Source: Hallerella sp964397425
Lineage (GTDB): Bacteria > Fibrobacterota > Fibrobacteria > Fibrobacterales > Fibrobacteraceae
Assembly: GCA_964397425.1 (NCBI GenBank)
Contig: CAYNID010000005.1
Span: 69,081 to 133,080, forward strand
DNA: 64,000 bases
Reading direction: 5' to 3'
The position numbers and the translations under genes were made by a program. This document shows, piece after piece, positions 41,928 to 51,893 of this stretch (within the stretch, counting starts at the first letter, position 1; the number at the start of each line of letters is the position of its first letter). Under the pieces are notes generated by a model. The model did no database searches, was not told where the DNA came from, and saw nothing but the letters and a program-made list of their open reading frames with translations.

Positions 41928-43340
41928 TTAGAAGTCGTCTTCGGACAGCGTGTTGTGATTACAAAAGGCAGGGACCCAATTTGCAGAAGGCTCTTCTGCA
42001 AAAGCGCCATTGTCCGCAACCGCAGCCTGGGATTTAGGCATCGCCATTGTCGGAGCCTCAGCAAAGGACAATTCTTCTTCGCGATTCGAAGCGTGTTGGC
42101 GCACGTCAAAATCCCTGTCGCCGAAAGAAGTCGCCGGAGCGACAGTCGGTGTTTCACGAACCGCTTCGATGACATGAGTGCGCATTGTCGGAGAAGGCAT
42201 ATTCGGGCGCACAACGGGTTTCTCCGCTTGAGAAAGCGCCACAAAATCTGTCGTCGCGCGGGGAATCGACTGTTCCACATGCGGTTTCGCCGGGGATGTT
42301 TCAACAGTCAGATTTTCCTCTTCTTCGTTCACTTTGTCAAATCCCGTCGCAATCACAGTAATGCTTACGCGGTCGCCCAAATCGGGAATTGTCACATCGC
42401 CAGCGATAATATTCGGCATGTTTTCTTCACCGATCTGTTCGTAAAGGTATTCCATGGCTTCATTGTATTCAAACATGGAGAAGTTTTCTCCGTGGGCCAC
42501 ATTGATCAGTACGCCCGAAGAACCGCCAATTTGAACATTGTCGAGCAGCGGGCAAGAAATCGCATCTGCAGCCGCTTTCAACGTTCTGCCTTCTCCAGAG
42601 GCGCATCCAGTTCCCATCAGCGCGGAACCGCCGTTCGCCATAATGGTTTTCGCATCGTTGAAGTCGGCGTTGATTGTTCCATGGATGAACATAATGTCGC
42701 AAATGCTGCGGACCGCATTTCCCAAAACTTCATCCACTTTGAGAAACGCATCTTTCATTTGCGTATTCTTTTCAATGACTTCCAAAATCCGCTGATTGTT
42801 GATGACGATAATTGAATCCACCATCTTTCGCAAATCAGCAAGGCCCTTTTCCGCATTCCGACGGCGAATGGGACCTTCCCATTTGAAAGGCATCGTGACG
42901 ACGGCAACAGTCAAAATGCCCAATTTGCGTGCGATTTCCGCAACGACAGGGGCTGCGCCCGTTCCCGTTCCACCGCCCATTCCCGCAGAAATGAACACCA
43001 TGTCCGCGCCTTCAAGCTTCTTTTCGACAATTTCCTTGTCTTCCATCAACGCCTGACGGCCAACTTCCGGCTTGGCGCCAGCGCCAAGCGTTTTCGTCGT
43101 TTTTTGACCAATGGCAATTTTTTCATCAGCCAAGTTTTTGTCCAAGGCCAAAGCGTCTGTATTGATAGCGATAAATTCAACATTTTTGATATTCATGTTG
43201 ACCATACGGTTCACCGCGTTTCCGCCGGCACCGCCGACACCGACGATTTTGATTTTCGCCGTGTGTTCGTTGTTATCGATTTCAATAATGTGCCTTTTCC
43301 CGGAATTTTCCGAGGCCATGTTGTTCTGTGATTCGCTCAT
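41928..43340 (-). CDS. ftsZ: Cell division protein FtsZ
   Basis: Tubulin-like GTPase forming the division ring. The GTP-binding signature GGGTGTGAAP is at about residue 120, the N-terminal nucleotide loop VGGAGGNAVNRM near 34, and the T7 synergy loop NADFNDAKTIM near 222. 470 residues, with a long disordered linker from about 340. The C-terminal conserved peptide is atypical: WVPAF is present but followed by CNHNTLSEDDF, so the anchor motif is not at the very end. It is the last gene of the dcw cluster, 36 nt after ftsA. Confidence 0.97.
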   Translation of the reverse strand: MSESQNNMASENSGKRHIIEIDNNEHTAKIKIVGVGGAGGNAVNRMVNMNIKNVEFIAINTDALALDKNLADEKIAIGQKTTKTLGAGAKPEVGRQALMEDKEIVEKKLEGADMVFISAGMGGGTGTGAAPVVAEIARKLGILTVAVVTMPFKWEGPIRRRNAEKGLADLRKMVDSIIVINNQRILEVIEKNTQMKDAFLKVDEVLGNAVRSICDIMFIHGTINADFNDAKTIMANGGSALMGTGCASGEGRTLKAAADAISCPLLDNVQIGGSSGVLINVAHGENFSMFEYNEAMEYLYEQIGEENMPNIIAGDVTIPDLGDRVSITVIATGFDKVNEEEENLTVETSPAKPHVEQSIPRATTDFVALSQAEKPVVRPNMPSPTMRTHVIEAVRETPTVAPATSFGDRDFDVRQHASNREEELSFAEAPTMAMPKSQAAVADNGAFAEEPSANWVPAFCNHNTLSEDDF

Positions 43341-43376
43341 TGTTTTTCTCCCTGTTTGTTGTTTTTATTCCACTTT

Positions 43377-44651
43377 TTAAATGTAATTCTTGAGGAAATT
43401 CAAAACCCGTTTCCAGCCGTTCCCCACCGAACCGACAATTTTTGTCGTCCGCGTTTCCCGGCGTTCTTGCGAGATGCTTTCCATAGCCGCATAATACAGA
43501 AGTCCAACTCCCGTTGAATGCGTAGGCATCCGGGTGACTTCGTTCAAACCTTTTCCCGATTTATTGGGGCCTCCCAAGCGAACGGCTCGTCCATGGAAGA
43601 CTTCTTCGGCCAATTCCTCTGTGCCTTCGAGGAGCGAAGTTCCTCCCGTAATGACGATTCCCGCCCCCAGCAAAGAGTCGAAATTTTTCTGCTGCAAATC
43701 ATCCCGCACCGTTTTGAGTATTCCTTCCATCCGGCAATAAATGATAAAGGCCAAATGTTTGCGGCTGCATTCCTTTCCCGGACGACCGCCAATGCCGGGA
43801 ACCGTAAACGAAATGTCGTCAATCATATTCGAACGGCGGCAAGTTCCATACATTTTCTTGATTTCTTCTGCCCGCGCCATCGGGGTTGTCAAGCCGACGG
43901 CGATATCGTTCGTAATCGCATTTCCCGCCAGATTGAAAGACCGCGTGTAAACAACTTTGTCTTCTTTGAACACGGCAACGTCGGTAGAGGTCGCTCCGAT
44001 ATCCACAATCGCGACACCCAGTTCCTTTTCTTCTTTTTCCAAAACACAAGCAGCATCCGCAAGGGGTTCGAGAACAAGCCCTTTGACAGAAAGCCCCGCG
44101 CCTTCAATCGCCTTGTGGATGTTCCGGATAATTACGCGCTGCGCAAGCACCAGCTGCACTTTGATGCTCAAACTGACGCCTTCCATTCCCAATGGATTTT
44201 TTAGTCCGTTCCTGTCATCTAGCGAATAATCGTCCTGTAAAACATGGATGATTTCCATATCCGCCGGTTTTTGCACAAGCGCGCTCGCTTGTTCCACAAC
44301 GCGATCCATCGCTTCTCTAGTGACAACGCCTCCAAAATCGCGGAGAGCTATAGTCGCCCGACTTTCCAACGAGCGGATGTTGCTTCCGGCGATGCCGACG
44401 TAAACATCTTTCACATCAATGCCGCTTGTGCGTTCCGCAGCTTCTACCGCGACTTTCAGCGTTCTTATCGTCGCTTCAAGCTCGTTGTCTTCGCCTTTAT
44501 TCAGCGGAGGATTGCCAAATCCCAAAATGCGAATTTCACCATCGTCTTCTATCTGTCCAATAAAAACTTCGATTTTTGAACTGCCGAGATCCAGCCCGAC
44601 AAGAATCTTTTTCTGATCAATATCAATGATTTTTTCTTCTTTCGCCATCAT
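43377..44651 (-). CDS. ftsA: Cell division protein FtsA
   Basis: Actin-like ATPase that tethers FtsZ to the membrane. GLDLGSSKIEVFIG is the phosphate-1 loop, followed by the 1C domain; IVDIGATSTDVAVF is phosphate-2 and ITGGTSLLEG the adenosine motif. The C-terminal amphipathic helix WKRVLNFLKNYI is the membrane-targeting sequence. 424 residues. Its start overlaps the ftsQ stop (ATGA). Confidence 0.96.
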   Translation of the reverse strand: MMAKEEKIIDIDQKKILVGLDLGSSKIEVFIGQIEDDGEIRILGFGNPPLNKGEDNELEATIRTLKVAVEAAERTSGIDVKDVYVGIAGSNIRSLESRATIALRDFGGVVTREAMDRVVEQASALVQKPADMEIIHVLQDDYSLDDRNGLKNPLGMEGVSLSIKVQLVLAQRVIIRNIHKAIEGAGLSVKGLVLEPLADAACVLEKEEKELGVAIVDIGATSTDVAVFKEDKVVYTRSFNLAGNAITNDIAVGLTTPMARAEEIKKMYGTCRRSNMIDDISFTVPGIGGRPGKECSRKHLAFIIYCRMEGILKTVRDDLQQKNFDSLLGAGIVITGGTSLLEGTEELAEEVFHGRAVRLGGPNKSGKGLNEVTRMPTHSTGVGLLYYAAMESISQERRETRTTKIVGSVGNGWKRVLNFLKNYI

Positions 44652-45457
44652 TTGACCCCTTTTGCAGACGAATTCGCGTAGGCAAAGCCTTCGAACCGCA
44701 AATCCAGAGATTTGACATTTTGCATTTCTTTCGGTAATCCTTCGAGCAGTTGACGATAGTGGTGAAAGCTTTTTTCCACATCGCCGTTCATCGGAAAAAG
44801 AACTTCAAAGTTCACATCGCGGAAATAAACCATTATTGCGTGTTTTTTTTCATCCACTTTTACCTGGGACACATTTTTATACAGAGATTCGTCCGATTCG
44901 CGCATCACCTGCAAAAAGGAAGAAAGTTTTTTGATATCCCTGTTTTTGTGTATCGTCGCGACTGGCAAATCCAACACGGCAGATGCGGCAATAGGAAGCG
45001 CGAGTCCCCGCGAAGAATAAGATTTCCAACGACCGTTCTCCAAAATTTCCATGACAGGCTCGGTCTCTGTGACGTTTATCGCAACATTCCAGAATACGCC
45101 CACGTCCACATTTGCATCTTGCAAAAGCGGAAGAGAAAGCAGACGCGTCCGAACGGAATCCGCATTGATTTCTGACATCGGCATTCCCGTTTCAAGTCCC
45201 GCCGCTTGCAAAATTTCTTCCCAGGTCAGCATCCGGTTCCCTGTGATATCGACACTTCGCAACGTGCGCAATTCCGCAGGATTCAACTTGCTGACCCAAA
45301 ACCAGCCTTGCCAAACGGCAACGCCCAAAACAGCCAGGACGATTGTGATTTTCCAACCTTTTCGTCCAAACCAGCGGACCAATGTCCCCAAAACACGCTT
45401 GCGTTTTTCGCTGCGCGCTTTCTTGTTTTTGATGGCGTTGTAACCCAGGCGAGACAT
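44648..45457 (-). CDS. ftsQ: Cell division protein FtsQ/DivIB
   Basis: Bitopic divisome protein, 269 residues: basic cytoplasmic N terminus (KNKKARSEKRKRV), one transmembrane helix (about 36-56), and a POTRA domain beginning LRTLRSVDITGN (about residue 66). The ATG at 45457 overlaps the murC stop as TAATG and was preferred over a frame extending 14 codons upstream. The C-terminal LEVLFPMNGDVEKSFHHY matches the FtsQ tail region only in general form. Position between murC and ftsA is the classic dcw order. Confidence 0.93.
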   Translation of the reverse strand: MSRLGYNAIKNKKARSEKRKRVLGTLVRWFGRKGWKITIVLAVLGVAVWQGWFWVSKLNPAELRTLRSVDITGNRMLTWEEILQAAGLETGMPMSEINADSVRTRLLSLPLLQDANVDVGVFWNVAINVTETEPVMEILENGRWKSYSSRGLALPIAASAVLDLPVATIHKNRDIKKLSSFLQVMRESDESLYKNVSQVKVDEKKHAIMVYFRDVNFEVLFPMNGDVEKSFHHYRQLLEGLPKEMQNVKSLDLRFEGFAYANSSAKGVK

Positions 45458-46845
45458 TATTTTTTCAAGCTCTCCAAAAAAGGACGTTCCGATTTCCATA
45501 TATCGCCGGCACCCATGAACAGCACCAAATCGCCCGGTTTCACGTCACGCTTCAAAACTTCGACAGCATTTTCTCGACTGCCGGCAAAATGCGCATTCTG
45601 ATGCCCACGCGCAATTGCGGTATCCGAAATCAACTTGCCGGAAATTCCCGGAATCGGCTGTTCCCGCGCTTTGTAAATTTCACAGACTATCAGTTCATCG
45701 CAACCGGCGAAAACTTCGGCGAACGCTTCGTATTGATCCCGTGTACGCGTATAAAGGTGCGGTTGAAATACGACGACAATGCGCTTGTCCGGGAACGCGT
45801 CTCGAGCGCCTTGAAGTGTTGCCGCGGCCTCTGTCGGATGGTGAGCGTAATCATCGTAAACAGAAATTCCGCCCGTTTCGCCGACAAATTCAAAGCGGCG
45901 TTTCACTCCCGTAAATTCCGCAAGAGCCCTTTGAGCCACTTCCACAGGGATGTTTTCTTCGTGAGAAAGGGCGATAGCAGCAGTCGCATTCAACACATTG
46001 TGCCTTCCGGGAACTTTCAATGTGAATTTTCCCAAAAGTTCGTTGTTCTTGAACACTTCAAAATGTGAAATTCCATTTTCTGCCGAAAAAGAATCCGCGC
46101 GGTAAATCGCCTGTCTGCTGAATCCATACGTAACAACCGGTTTCGTGAAACGGGACAAAACAGATTGAATATTCGGATTGTCGATGCAAACAACCACTTG
46201 GCCGTAGAAAGGAACTTTATTTGCAAAATCGACGAAAGCATCTTTAATCGCTTCCAAATTCCCATAAGTATCGAGATGTTCCCTATCGATATTCGTGATT
46301 ATCGCCGATGAAGGCATCATTGAAAGAAAACTTCTGTCGAATTCATCGCTTTCCGCGATGAGATAACGACCGCGGCCAACTTTTGCGCCGCTGCCCTTGC
46401 CCTTCACCACGCCGCCGACAATCACCGTGGGATCTTCACCAGCCGCTTCCCAGATGGATCCCAACATCGAAGTCGTTGTCGTCTTTCCATGAGTTCCGCT
46501 AACGGCAAGAGTGTACTTGAGCCGCATCAATTCGCCGAGCATTTCCGCCCTGCGAACAACGGGAATCCGGCGGGATTTCGCTTCGACGATTTCGGGGTTG
46601 TCCATTTTGACTGCCGACGAATAGACCAACAAATCCGCATTTTCCACATTGCTTGCCGCATGGGAAGAATAGATGGTCAAACCCAAATCTTTTAAATACT
46701 GAATCGCCGGACCGTCTCCCGTATCGCTGCCCGTAACGATAAAACCGTTTTCGTGTAAAACTTCGGCAATGCCGGACATTCCGGCTCCGCCGATGCCCAC
46801 AAAATGCAGCCTTTTCACGCGATTGCTGGGAATTAAATTCATCAT
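45457..46845 (-). CDS. murC: UDP-N-acetylmuramate-L-alanine ligase
   Basis: First amino-acid-adding ligase of peptidoglycan synthesis. FVGIGGAGMSGIAEVL near the N terminus and the ATP loop VSGTHGKTTTTS (about 113) are diagnostic; YDDYAHHPTEA is near residue 333. 462 residues. Two adjacent ATG codons (46845, 46842) are possible starts. One base separates it from murG. Confidence 0.97.
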   Translation of the reverse strand: MMNLIPSNRVKRLHFVGIGGAGMSGIAEVLHENGFIVTGSDTGDGPAIQYLKDLGLTIYSSHAASNVENADLLVYSSAVKMDNPEIVEAKSRRIPVVRRAEMLGELMRLKYTLAVSGTHGKTTTTSMLGSIWEAAGEDPTVIVGGVVKGKGSGAKVGRGRYLIAESDEFDRSFLSMMPSSAIITNIDREHLDTYGNLEAIKDAFVDFANKVPFYGQVVVCIDNPNIQSVLSRFTKPVVTYGFSRQAIYRADSFSAENGISHFEVFKNNELLGKFTLKVPGRHNVLNATAAIALSHEENIPVEVAQRALAEFTGVKRRFEFVGETGGISVYDDYAHHPTEAAATLQGARDAFPDKRIVVVFQPHLYTRTRDQYEAFAEVFAGCDELIVCEIYKAREQPIPGISGKLISDTAIARGHQNAHFAGSRENAVEVLKRDVKPGDLVLFMGAGDIWKSERPFLESLKK

Positions 46846-46846
46846 A

Positions 46847-47923
46847 TCAACCTTCCGCCTTCAAAATGCACTCTGCAATCCGGTCCGCAGCATCGGGCAT
46901 TCCAATGGACTTTGCCACATCCGCCATTTCGCCCAGTTTTGTTTCATCCGACAAAAGCGTTTGCACCTTTTCCCAAAGATGATTTGGCTCTGAATCCAGT
47001 TCCACCAAAGCCACGCCCGCCTTTTCAACAACCCGCGCATTGAATTCTTGATGGTTCGCAGTCGCAAACGGAAACGGAAACAGAATGGAAGGCTTTCCGA
47101 ATGCCAGAATTTCGGCAAGCGTCGATGCGCCCGCCCGGCTGACGATTAAATCCGCGTATCCCATATAAGCGTAAATATCATCCAGAAACGCTTTGACAGA
47201 AACGTTTTCCGGGAATGTGCGAACGCGTTCACGAATAACGTCAATATTTTTCGCACCGACCTGCCAAACAACAGAAATATCTTTTCTTTCACCAATCGCC
47301 GAAAGGGACGCTTCCATTTTTTCGTTGATGCCACGGGCTCCCTGAGATCCTCCAACAACAAGAAGCGCCTTGGTTCCTTCCCGGAATTCCTTTGGGCGTG
47401 AAAGCGTTTGCATATCGGGAAGTCCGCGGACAGGATTTCCAAACACCTGAGTGGAAACATTCGGGAAAAATTTTCGAGCGTCTTCGGAGGTCACAAAGAT
47501 TTTTTTGGCATAGCGGGCGCCCAATTTATTCGCCACGCCGGCGACGGCATTTTGTTCTTGGATGTAAACAGGGATTTTAGCCCGTCCTGCAGCCAAGACA
47601 ATCGGCAGGGAAACGTATCCGCCCGTCGCCACGACAACATCCGGTTTGCGCTTTTTCAAGACCTTCCTTGCGCTGTTAAAAGCCTTCATCAGCTTATACG
47701 GAAGCGCCAAATTCTGGGAAAAAGAGCCTCGATGAAACGGAACCGCCGAAATTTCATCAAATTCAAAATAAGGCGTCACCAGGCGAGATTCCATTGAATC
47801 TTTGCGCCCGGCAAAAGAAATCTGTTCCACGCCAAATTTTTTCAGGCTTTCCGCAATCGCCACCGCCGGGAACACGTGACCGCCGGTACCACCACATGCA
47901 AACAAAAACTTTTTCTGCTTCAT
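46847..47923 (-). CDS. murG: Undecaprenyl-PP-MurNAc-pentapeptide N-acetylglucosaminyltransferase
   Basis: Adds GlcNAc to lipid I to form lipid II on the inner face of the membrane. FACGGTGGHVFPAVAIAESL is the donor/membrane motif at the N terminus; VVGGSQGARGIN is the second Rossmann domain loop, and VSRAGASTLAEILAFGKPS the nucleotide-sugar region. 358 residues. It overlaps ftsW by 4 bases. Confidence 0.97.
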   Translation of the reverse strand: MKQKKFLFACGGTGGHVFPAVAIAESLKKFGVEQISFAGRKDSMESRLVTPYFEFDEISAVPFHRGSFSQNLALPYKLMKAFNSARKVLKKRKPDVVVATGGYVSLPIVLAAGRAKIPVYIQEQNAVAGVANKLGARYAKKIFVTSEDARKFFPNVSTQVFGNPVRGLPDMQTLSRPKEFREGTKALLVVGGSQGARGINEKMEASLSAIGERKDISVVWQVGAKNIDVIRERVRTFPENVSVKAFLDDIYAYMGYADLIVSRAGASTLAEILAFGKPSILFPFPFATANHQEFNARVVEKAGVALVELDSEPNHLWEKVQTLLSDETKLGEMADVAKSIGMPDAADRIAECILKAEG

Positions 47924-49074
47924 CCTGTCACCCTCATATCTTGCGCTAAACTTCTAGACTCGACAATGTCCAAGCCAGTTCCTTTGCGCGAAATGTTCAA
48001 TAAAATTCCCACGGAATACAGCGAAACAATCAAATTGGTTCCGCCGTAGCTGATAAACGGCATCGGCTGTCCCGTCGTCGGCATCAATCCCGTACAAACA
48101 AACACATGGAATACAACGTTGAGCGCAATCGACGCTGTAAGGCAAATTGCAAAATACCGGGCGAAACGGGTTTTCGCATTCCGGGCAATCAAAAAACCGC
48201 GATACACAATCATGCCAAACAAGAAAAGCACAAGAGTCGTTCCCAAAAAACCCATTTCTTCACCTAAAAGGCTGAACGCCACATCTTTATACGATTCCGG
48301 CAAAAATCCCAACTTTTGCGTTCCCTGCCCAATTCCCGTTCCCGTCCAGCCTCCATGTCCCAAACTCACCAAGGCGTTGTAAAGTTGATAACCGCCACCT
48401 TGCACGTGTTCTTCGGGATTCAACCAGGCATCCAACCGTTTGAGCCGATAAGGTTCCGCGACGCCGACAATCAAAGCGCAAAAGCATCCCACGACAAACG
48501 TTCCCAACAGGTAACGCGTTTTTACTCCCGCCGCGTAAAACAGGATGAAAGTCGTTGCGCAAATCATCAACGTCATTGAAAAATTGGGTTGCAAGAGAAG
48601 CAAAACGGAAACAATGAGCAGTGTCACCAAAGGCTGCACAAATCCTTTTTTAAAATCCGTGATATCGTCTCCCAAAGCCGAAAGTCGCTTCGACATCTGA
48701 GCGAACATGGCAATTTTCAACAATTCGGCTGGTTGTAACGAAAATCCGCCAATTGAAAGCCAACGGGCAGCCCCCTTTGTCACCGCACCCAGCAACACGA
48801 CAAGAAGCAAAGCCCCCAGGCAAGCGAGAAACGCAGGCCGCGCCAATTTAAAGTAAATCTTGTGATCCACAACGATCGCAAAAGACATTCCCACAAGTCC
48901 AACGCCTATCAGGGAAAGGTGCTTCAAAGCGTAATAATACGAAGGCCTTCCGAGTTCCGTTGCATGGAAATCGCTCCCGCTGTAAATAACATAAACGCCC
49001 AACACCAGCAGCGCTATCACTGCCAACAGCAAGGCTTTATCTATCGTTTTTACAGATGAGAGGAATTTTAACAT
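47920..49074 (-). CDS. ftsW: FtsW peptidoglycan glycosyltransferase (SEDS family)
   Basis: Polytopic membrane protein of about ten helices, 384 residues, which polymerises lipid II at the septum with FtsI. Conserved features: AARWLSIGGFSLQPAELLKI, LGHGGWTGTGIGQGTQKL, EMGFLG, and TTGQPMPFISYGGTNL. It lies between murF and murG, the standard position. Extracellular loop 4 is of normal size. No mraY precedes it, unlike in most dcw clusters. Confidence 0.96.
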   Translation of the reverse strand: MLKFLSSVKTIDKALLLAVIALLVLGVYVIYSGSDFHATELGRPSYYYALKHLSLIGVGLVGMSFAIVVDHKIYFKLARPAFLACLGALLLVVLLGAVTKGAARWLSIGGFSLQPAELLKIAMFAQMSKRLSALGDDITDFKKGFVQPLVTLLIVSVLLLLQPNFSMTLMICATTFILFYAAGVKTRYLLGTFVVGCFCALIVGVAEPYRLKRLDAWLNPEEHVQGGGYQLYNALVSLGHGGWTGTGIGQGTQKLGFLPESYKDVAFSLLGEEMGFLGTTLVLFLFGMIVYRGFLIARNAKTRFARYFAICLTASIALNVVFHVFVCTGLMPTTGQPMPFISYGGTNLIVSLYSVGILLNISRKGTGLDIVESRSLAQDMRVTG

Positions 49075-49084
49075 TTGGAAATCC

Positions 49085-50482
49085 TTATCCTTTTACCATC
49101 AGCGGTTCCAAACGCAATAGTTTTTCCACGATGTCTTCCATTTTCATTCCGCGCGAACCCTTTACCAAAATCACATCGCCAAAGCGGACGTTCTCCGAAA
49201 GGAATTCTTCCACTTCTTCGACCGATCCGAAATGCTGCGCTGCGTTTCTGTCCATCCCGGCTTGAATTGCGCCTTGATGCGTATTTTCGCTCCACTTGCC
49301 CACTGTCAAGAGCAAGTCGAAATGCATTTGCGGCACAAGAGCTCCAATTTCGCGGTGCAATTCTCCGCTTTTTTCTCCGAGTTCAAGCATATCACCCAAC
49401 ACGGCGATTTTCCGCGCAGGCGCTTCGAGCGAACCGATTGTTTGCAACGCCATCCGCGTCGAAGATGGATTCGCATTGTAACAGTCCGAGACAATTTTAA
49501 AACCGGCTGCCTGCCGGATTTCCATCCGCATATTGGCGGCGTGGAATTTTTCTAGCGCAGCGGCAATTGTCGACTTCGACATACGAAGGGAGGTTGCGAC
49601 GGCGATGACGGCCAACGCATTGTAAACGTTGTGAATTCCGGGAACATTCAAACGAAATTCAGTACGTCCCAATTTGAACCGGGCGCAAGCATTGGAATCC
49701 CACGTCAAGTTTTCCGGTTTGATAATTCCACGCCGGATGCCAAAAGTGAGAACCCGATAACTTTTATTCGTACGCAGCTTTGAAAGACGCGGATCATCGG
49801 CATTGATGACAAGAAGGCCGCCTTTGCGAAGGCCATCGACAATGGAAAGTTTCTCGCGGAAGACATTGTCCAAATCTCCCAACAATTCCAAATGACTTGC
49901 GCCGATATTTGTAATGACGGCGATATCGGGTTCCACCGTCATGGACAGCGGATGAATTTCACCCGGTGCGTTTGTTCCCATTTCCACAATGGCCACTTCA
50001 TCGGAATGTTTTAAGCGGAACAGCGTTTTCGGAACGCCGATTTGATTGTTCAAATTGCCTTCGGTCGCCATCGTTTTGAAACCCGCAGAAAGAACCGCTT
50101 TGAGCATTTCTTTCGTTGTCGTTTTGCCATTCGAACCGGTCACGGCAATTTTCTTGACCTTAAAAAGGCGTTGATACCCCTTCGCCAATTTCAGCAAAGC
50201 CTTGTTCGTATCCTCGACAGGCACATAGACATCGGCCAAAGAATCTCCAGCACGTTCCGCATCCATCACACTCATCAAAGCTCCTTTTCCCATCACTTCG
50301 GGAATAAATTTGTGCGCATCAAAACGCGCGCCTTTCAAAGGCCAAAAGACCATTCCGGGCCCCGCTTCACGGCTGTCCAGGCAAAGTTTGACCTTGCGTT
50401 TCGCCATCCGGTCAGAAACGCCCACCGGTGAACTCTCCAAAATGTCGCAAAGTTGCGCCACAGTGATATCCATTTTTTGCAT
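49085..50482 (-). CDS. murF: UDP-MurNAc-tripeptide-D-alanyl-D-alanine ligase
   Basis: Adds D-Ala-D-Ala to the stem peptide. ATP loop TGSNGKTTTKEML (about 117), NAPGEIHPLSM, and DCYNANPSSTRMAL (about 338) are diagnostic. 465 residues. The ATG at 50482 overlaps the murE stop as TGATG; an upstream GTG is less likely. The next gene is ftsW rather than mraY. Confidence 0.97.
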   Translation of the reverse strand: MQKMDITVAQLCDILESSPVGVSDRMAKRKVKLCLDSREAGPGMVFWPLKGARFDAHKFIPEVMGKGALMSVMDAERAGDSLADVYVPVEDTNKALLKLAKGYQRLFKVKKIAVTGSNGKTTTKEMLKAVLSAGFKTMATEGNLNNQIGVPKTLFRLKHSDEVAIVEMGTNAPGEIHPLSMTVEPDIAVITNIGASHLELLGDLDNVFREKLSIVDGLRKGGLLVINADDPRLSKLRTNKSYRVLTFGIRRGIIKPENLTWDSNACARFKLGRTEFRLNVPGIHNVYNALAVIAVATSLRMSKSTIAAALEKFHAANMRMEIRQAAGFKIVSDCYNANPSSTRMALQTIGSLEAPARKIAVLGDMLELGEKSGELHREIGALVPQMHFDLLLTVGKWSENTHQGAIQAGMDRNAAQHFGSVEEVEEFLSENVRFGDVILVKGSRGMKMEDIVEKLLRLEPLMVKG

Positions 50483-51891
50483 CACTTCATCTCCCGGAGA
50501 ATGACTTCGTGATCATCGAAATGACGTTTCGTTTTTCCGATGATTTGATAATTTTCATGACCTTTTCCGGCTACAACCAGAAAATCTCCCGGTTGCATGG
50601 CGCGGCACGCTTCCCGAATCGCTTCTTCCCGAGAGACGATAACCTTGAATCGATCCGTTTTCATTCCGCTCACAATGTCGGCGATGATATCTTCCGGGGT
50701 TTCCGTCCGCGGATTGTCCGATGTCACCCAGGCAAAATCCGATTCCTGTTCCGCAATACGCCCCATGATGTGACGTTTATTTTTGTCCCTGTCACCGCCA
50801 CAGCCAAATACAACGGAAAGTGTTCCCTTGCAAAGCGCCCTGGCCGTGCGCAATACGCGTTCCAACGCATCGGGAGTGTGAGCGTAGTCGACAATGACGC
50901 GGCGTTTTCCATCGTTAAAAGTCATTTCAAAACGTCCGGGCACCCTGACAGTCGCCAAGGCATTCCGAATGCATTTTTCCGAAATTCCGACCGCTTTGGC
51001 CCAGGCCATTGCAAGCAAGACATTGTCCGCGTTGAATTCCCCGACGAGTCCCGTTTCAATCGAATCCGGAGAAACAGCGGGAACATCCAAAACAAGGCCG
51101 TTCTCCGAACAATCGACGCTTTTCGGAGTCACCGTGGCGCACGGATTTCCAAGACGCGAAACTGCGATTTTCTTTTCAACCGAAATTTCATTCCAAAGAC
51201 GTTTGCCATAAGCGTCGTCAACATTGATGACGGCAACGCCGTCCTGCGACAGATAACGGGTAAACAGAAGTTTTTTCGCCTGGAAATAATTCTCCATTGT
51301 CTTGTGATAATCCAAGTGATCTTCTGTCAAATTCGAAAAAAGGGCGCTTTGACACAGCACGCCTTGAATGCGCCCTTGTTCCAACGAATGCGACGAGGCT
51401 TCTGTCACCAAATCAGAGCATCCCGCCTTCACCGCTTCGGCTGCGAAAGCGTAAAATTCCAAAATTCCCGGAGTCGTCAAATTAGAAGCGACAACCTTTT
51501 CTCCGATTTTTTTGCAAATCGTTCCCACGAGAGCCGTTTTCCGTCCCTCGCCAGAAAGCATCGCTTCCATCAAAAACGCGGTCGTCGTTTTTCCGTTCGT
51601 CCCAGTCACAGCGTGGACGGCCAACCGGGAAAATGGATTTCCATAAAAGATTTTGGCGATAGCGGCGCGTTCTTCTTTGACGTTCGGAACCAAGATCCAT
51701 TTTCCCGTCAAATCTTCAGGAGCTTCCGATTCTCCGACAACAGCCACAGCACCCTTGCTCAGAGCCGTCCGCGCAAATTCTTCGGAGCGTTCGCCGGGCA
51801 ATGCAAAGAACAAATCTCCGGGAACGGTCTTCCGGGAATCATCGCACAGGCCTTGAACCTTCAAATTTTTCAAAACGGTTTCAGACAACAT
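50482..51891 (-). CDS. murE: UDP-MurNAc-L-Ala-D-Glu: meso-diaminopimelate ligase
   Basis: Third ligase of the stem peptide. TGTNGKTTTAFLMEA is the ATP loop (about 95). The DNPRTETPEDI segment near residue 400 contains the DNPR motif known to specify meso-diaminopimelate rather than lysine. 469 residues. It starts 2 nt after ftsI stops and overlaps murF. The 462-codon antisense frame across it is a shadow. Confidence 0.97.
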   Translation of the reverse strand: MLSETVLKNLKVQGLCDDSRKTVPGDLFFALPGERSEEFARTALSKGAVAVVGESEAPEDLTGKWILVPNVKEERAAIAKIFYGNPFSRLAVHAVTGTNGKTTTAFLMEAMLSGEGRKTALVGTICKKIGEKVVASNLTTPGILEFYAFAAEAVKAGCSDLVTEASSHSLEQGRIQGVLCQSALFSNLTEDHLDYHKTMENYFQAKKLLFTRYLSQDGVAVINVDDAYGKRLWNEISVEKKIAVSRLGNPCATVTPKSVDCSENGLVLDVPAVSPDSIETGLVGEFNADNVLLAMAWAKAVGISEKCIRNALATVRVPGRFEMTFNDGKRRVIVDYAHTPDALERVLRTARALCKGTLSVVFGCGGDRDKNKRHIMGRIAEQESDFAWVTSDNPRTETPEDIIADIVSGMKTDRFKVIVSREEAIREACRAMQPGDFLVVAGKGHENYQIIGKTKRHFDDHEVILREMK

Positions 51892-51893
51892 TT

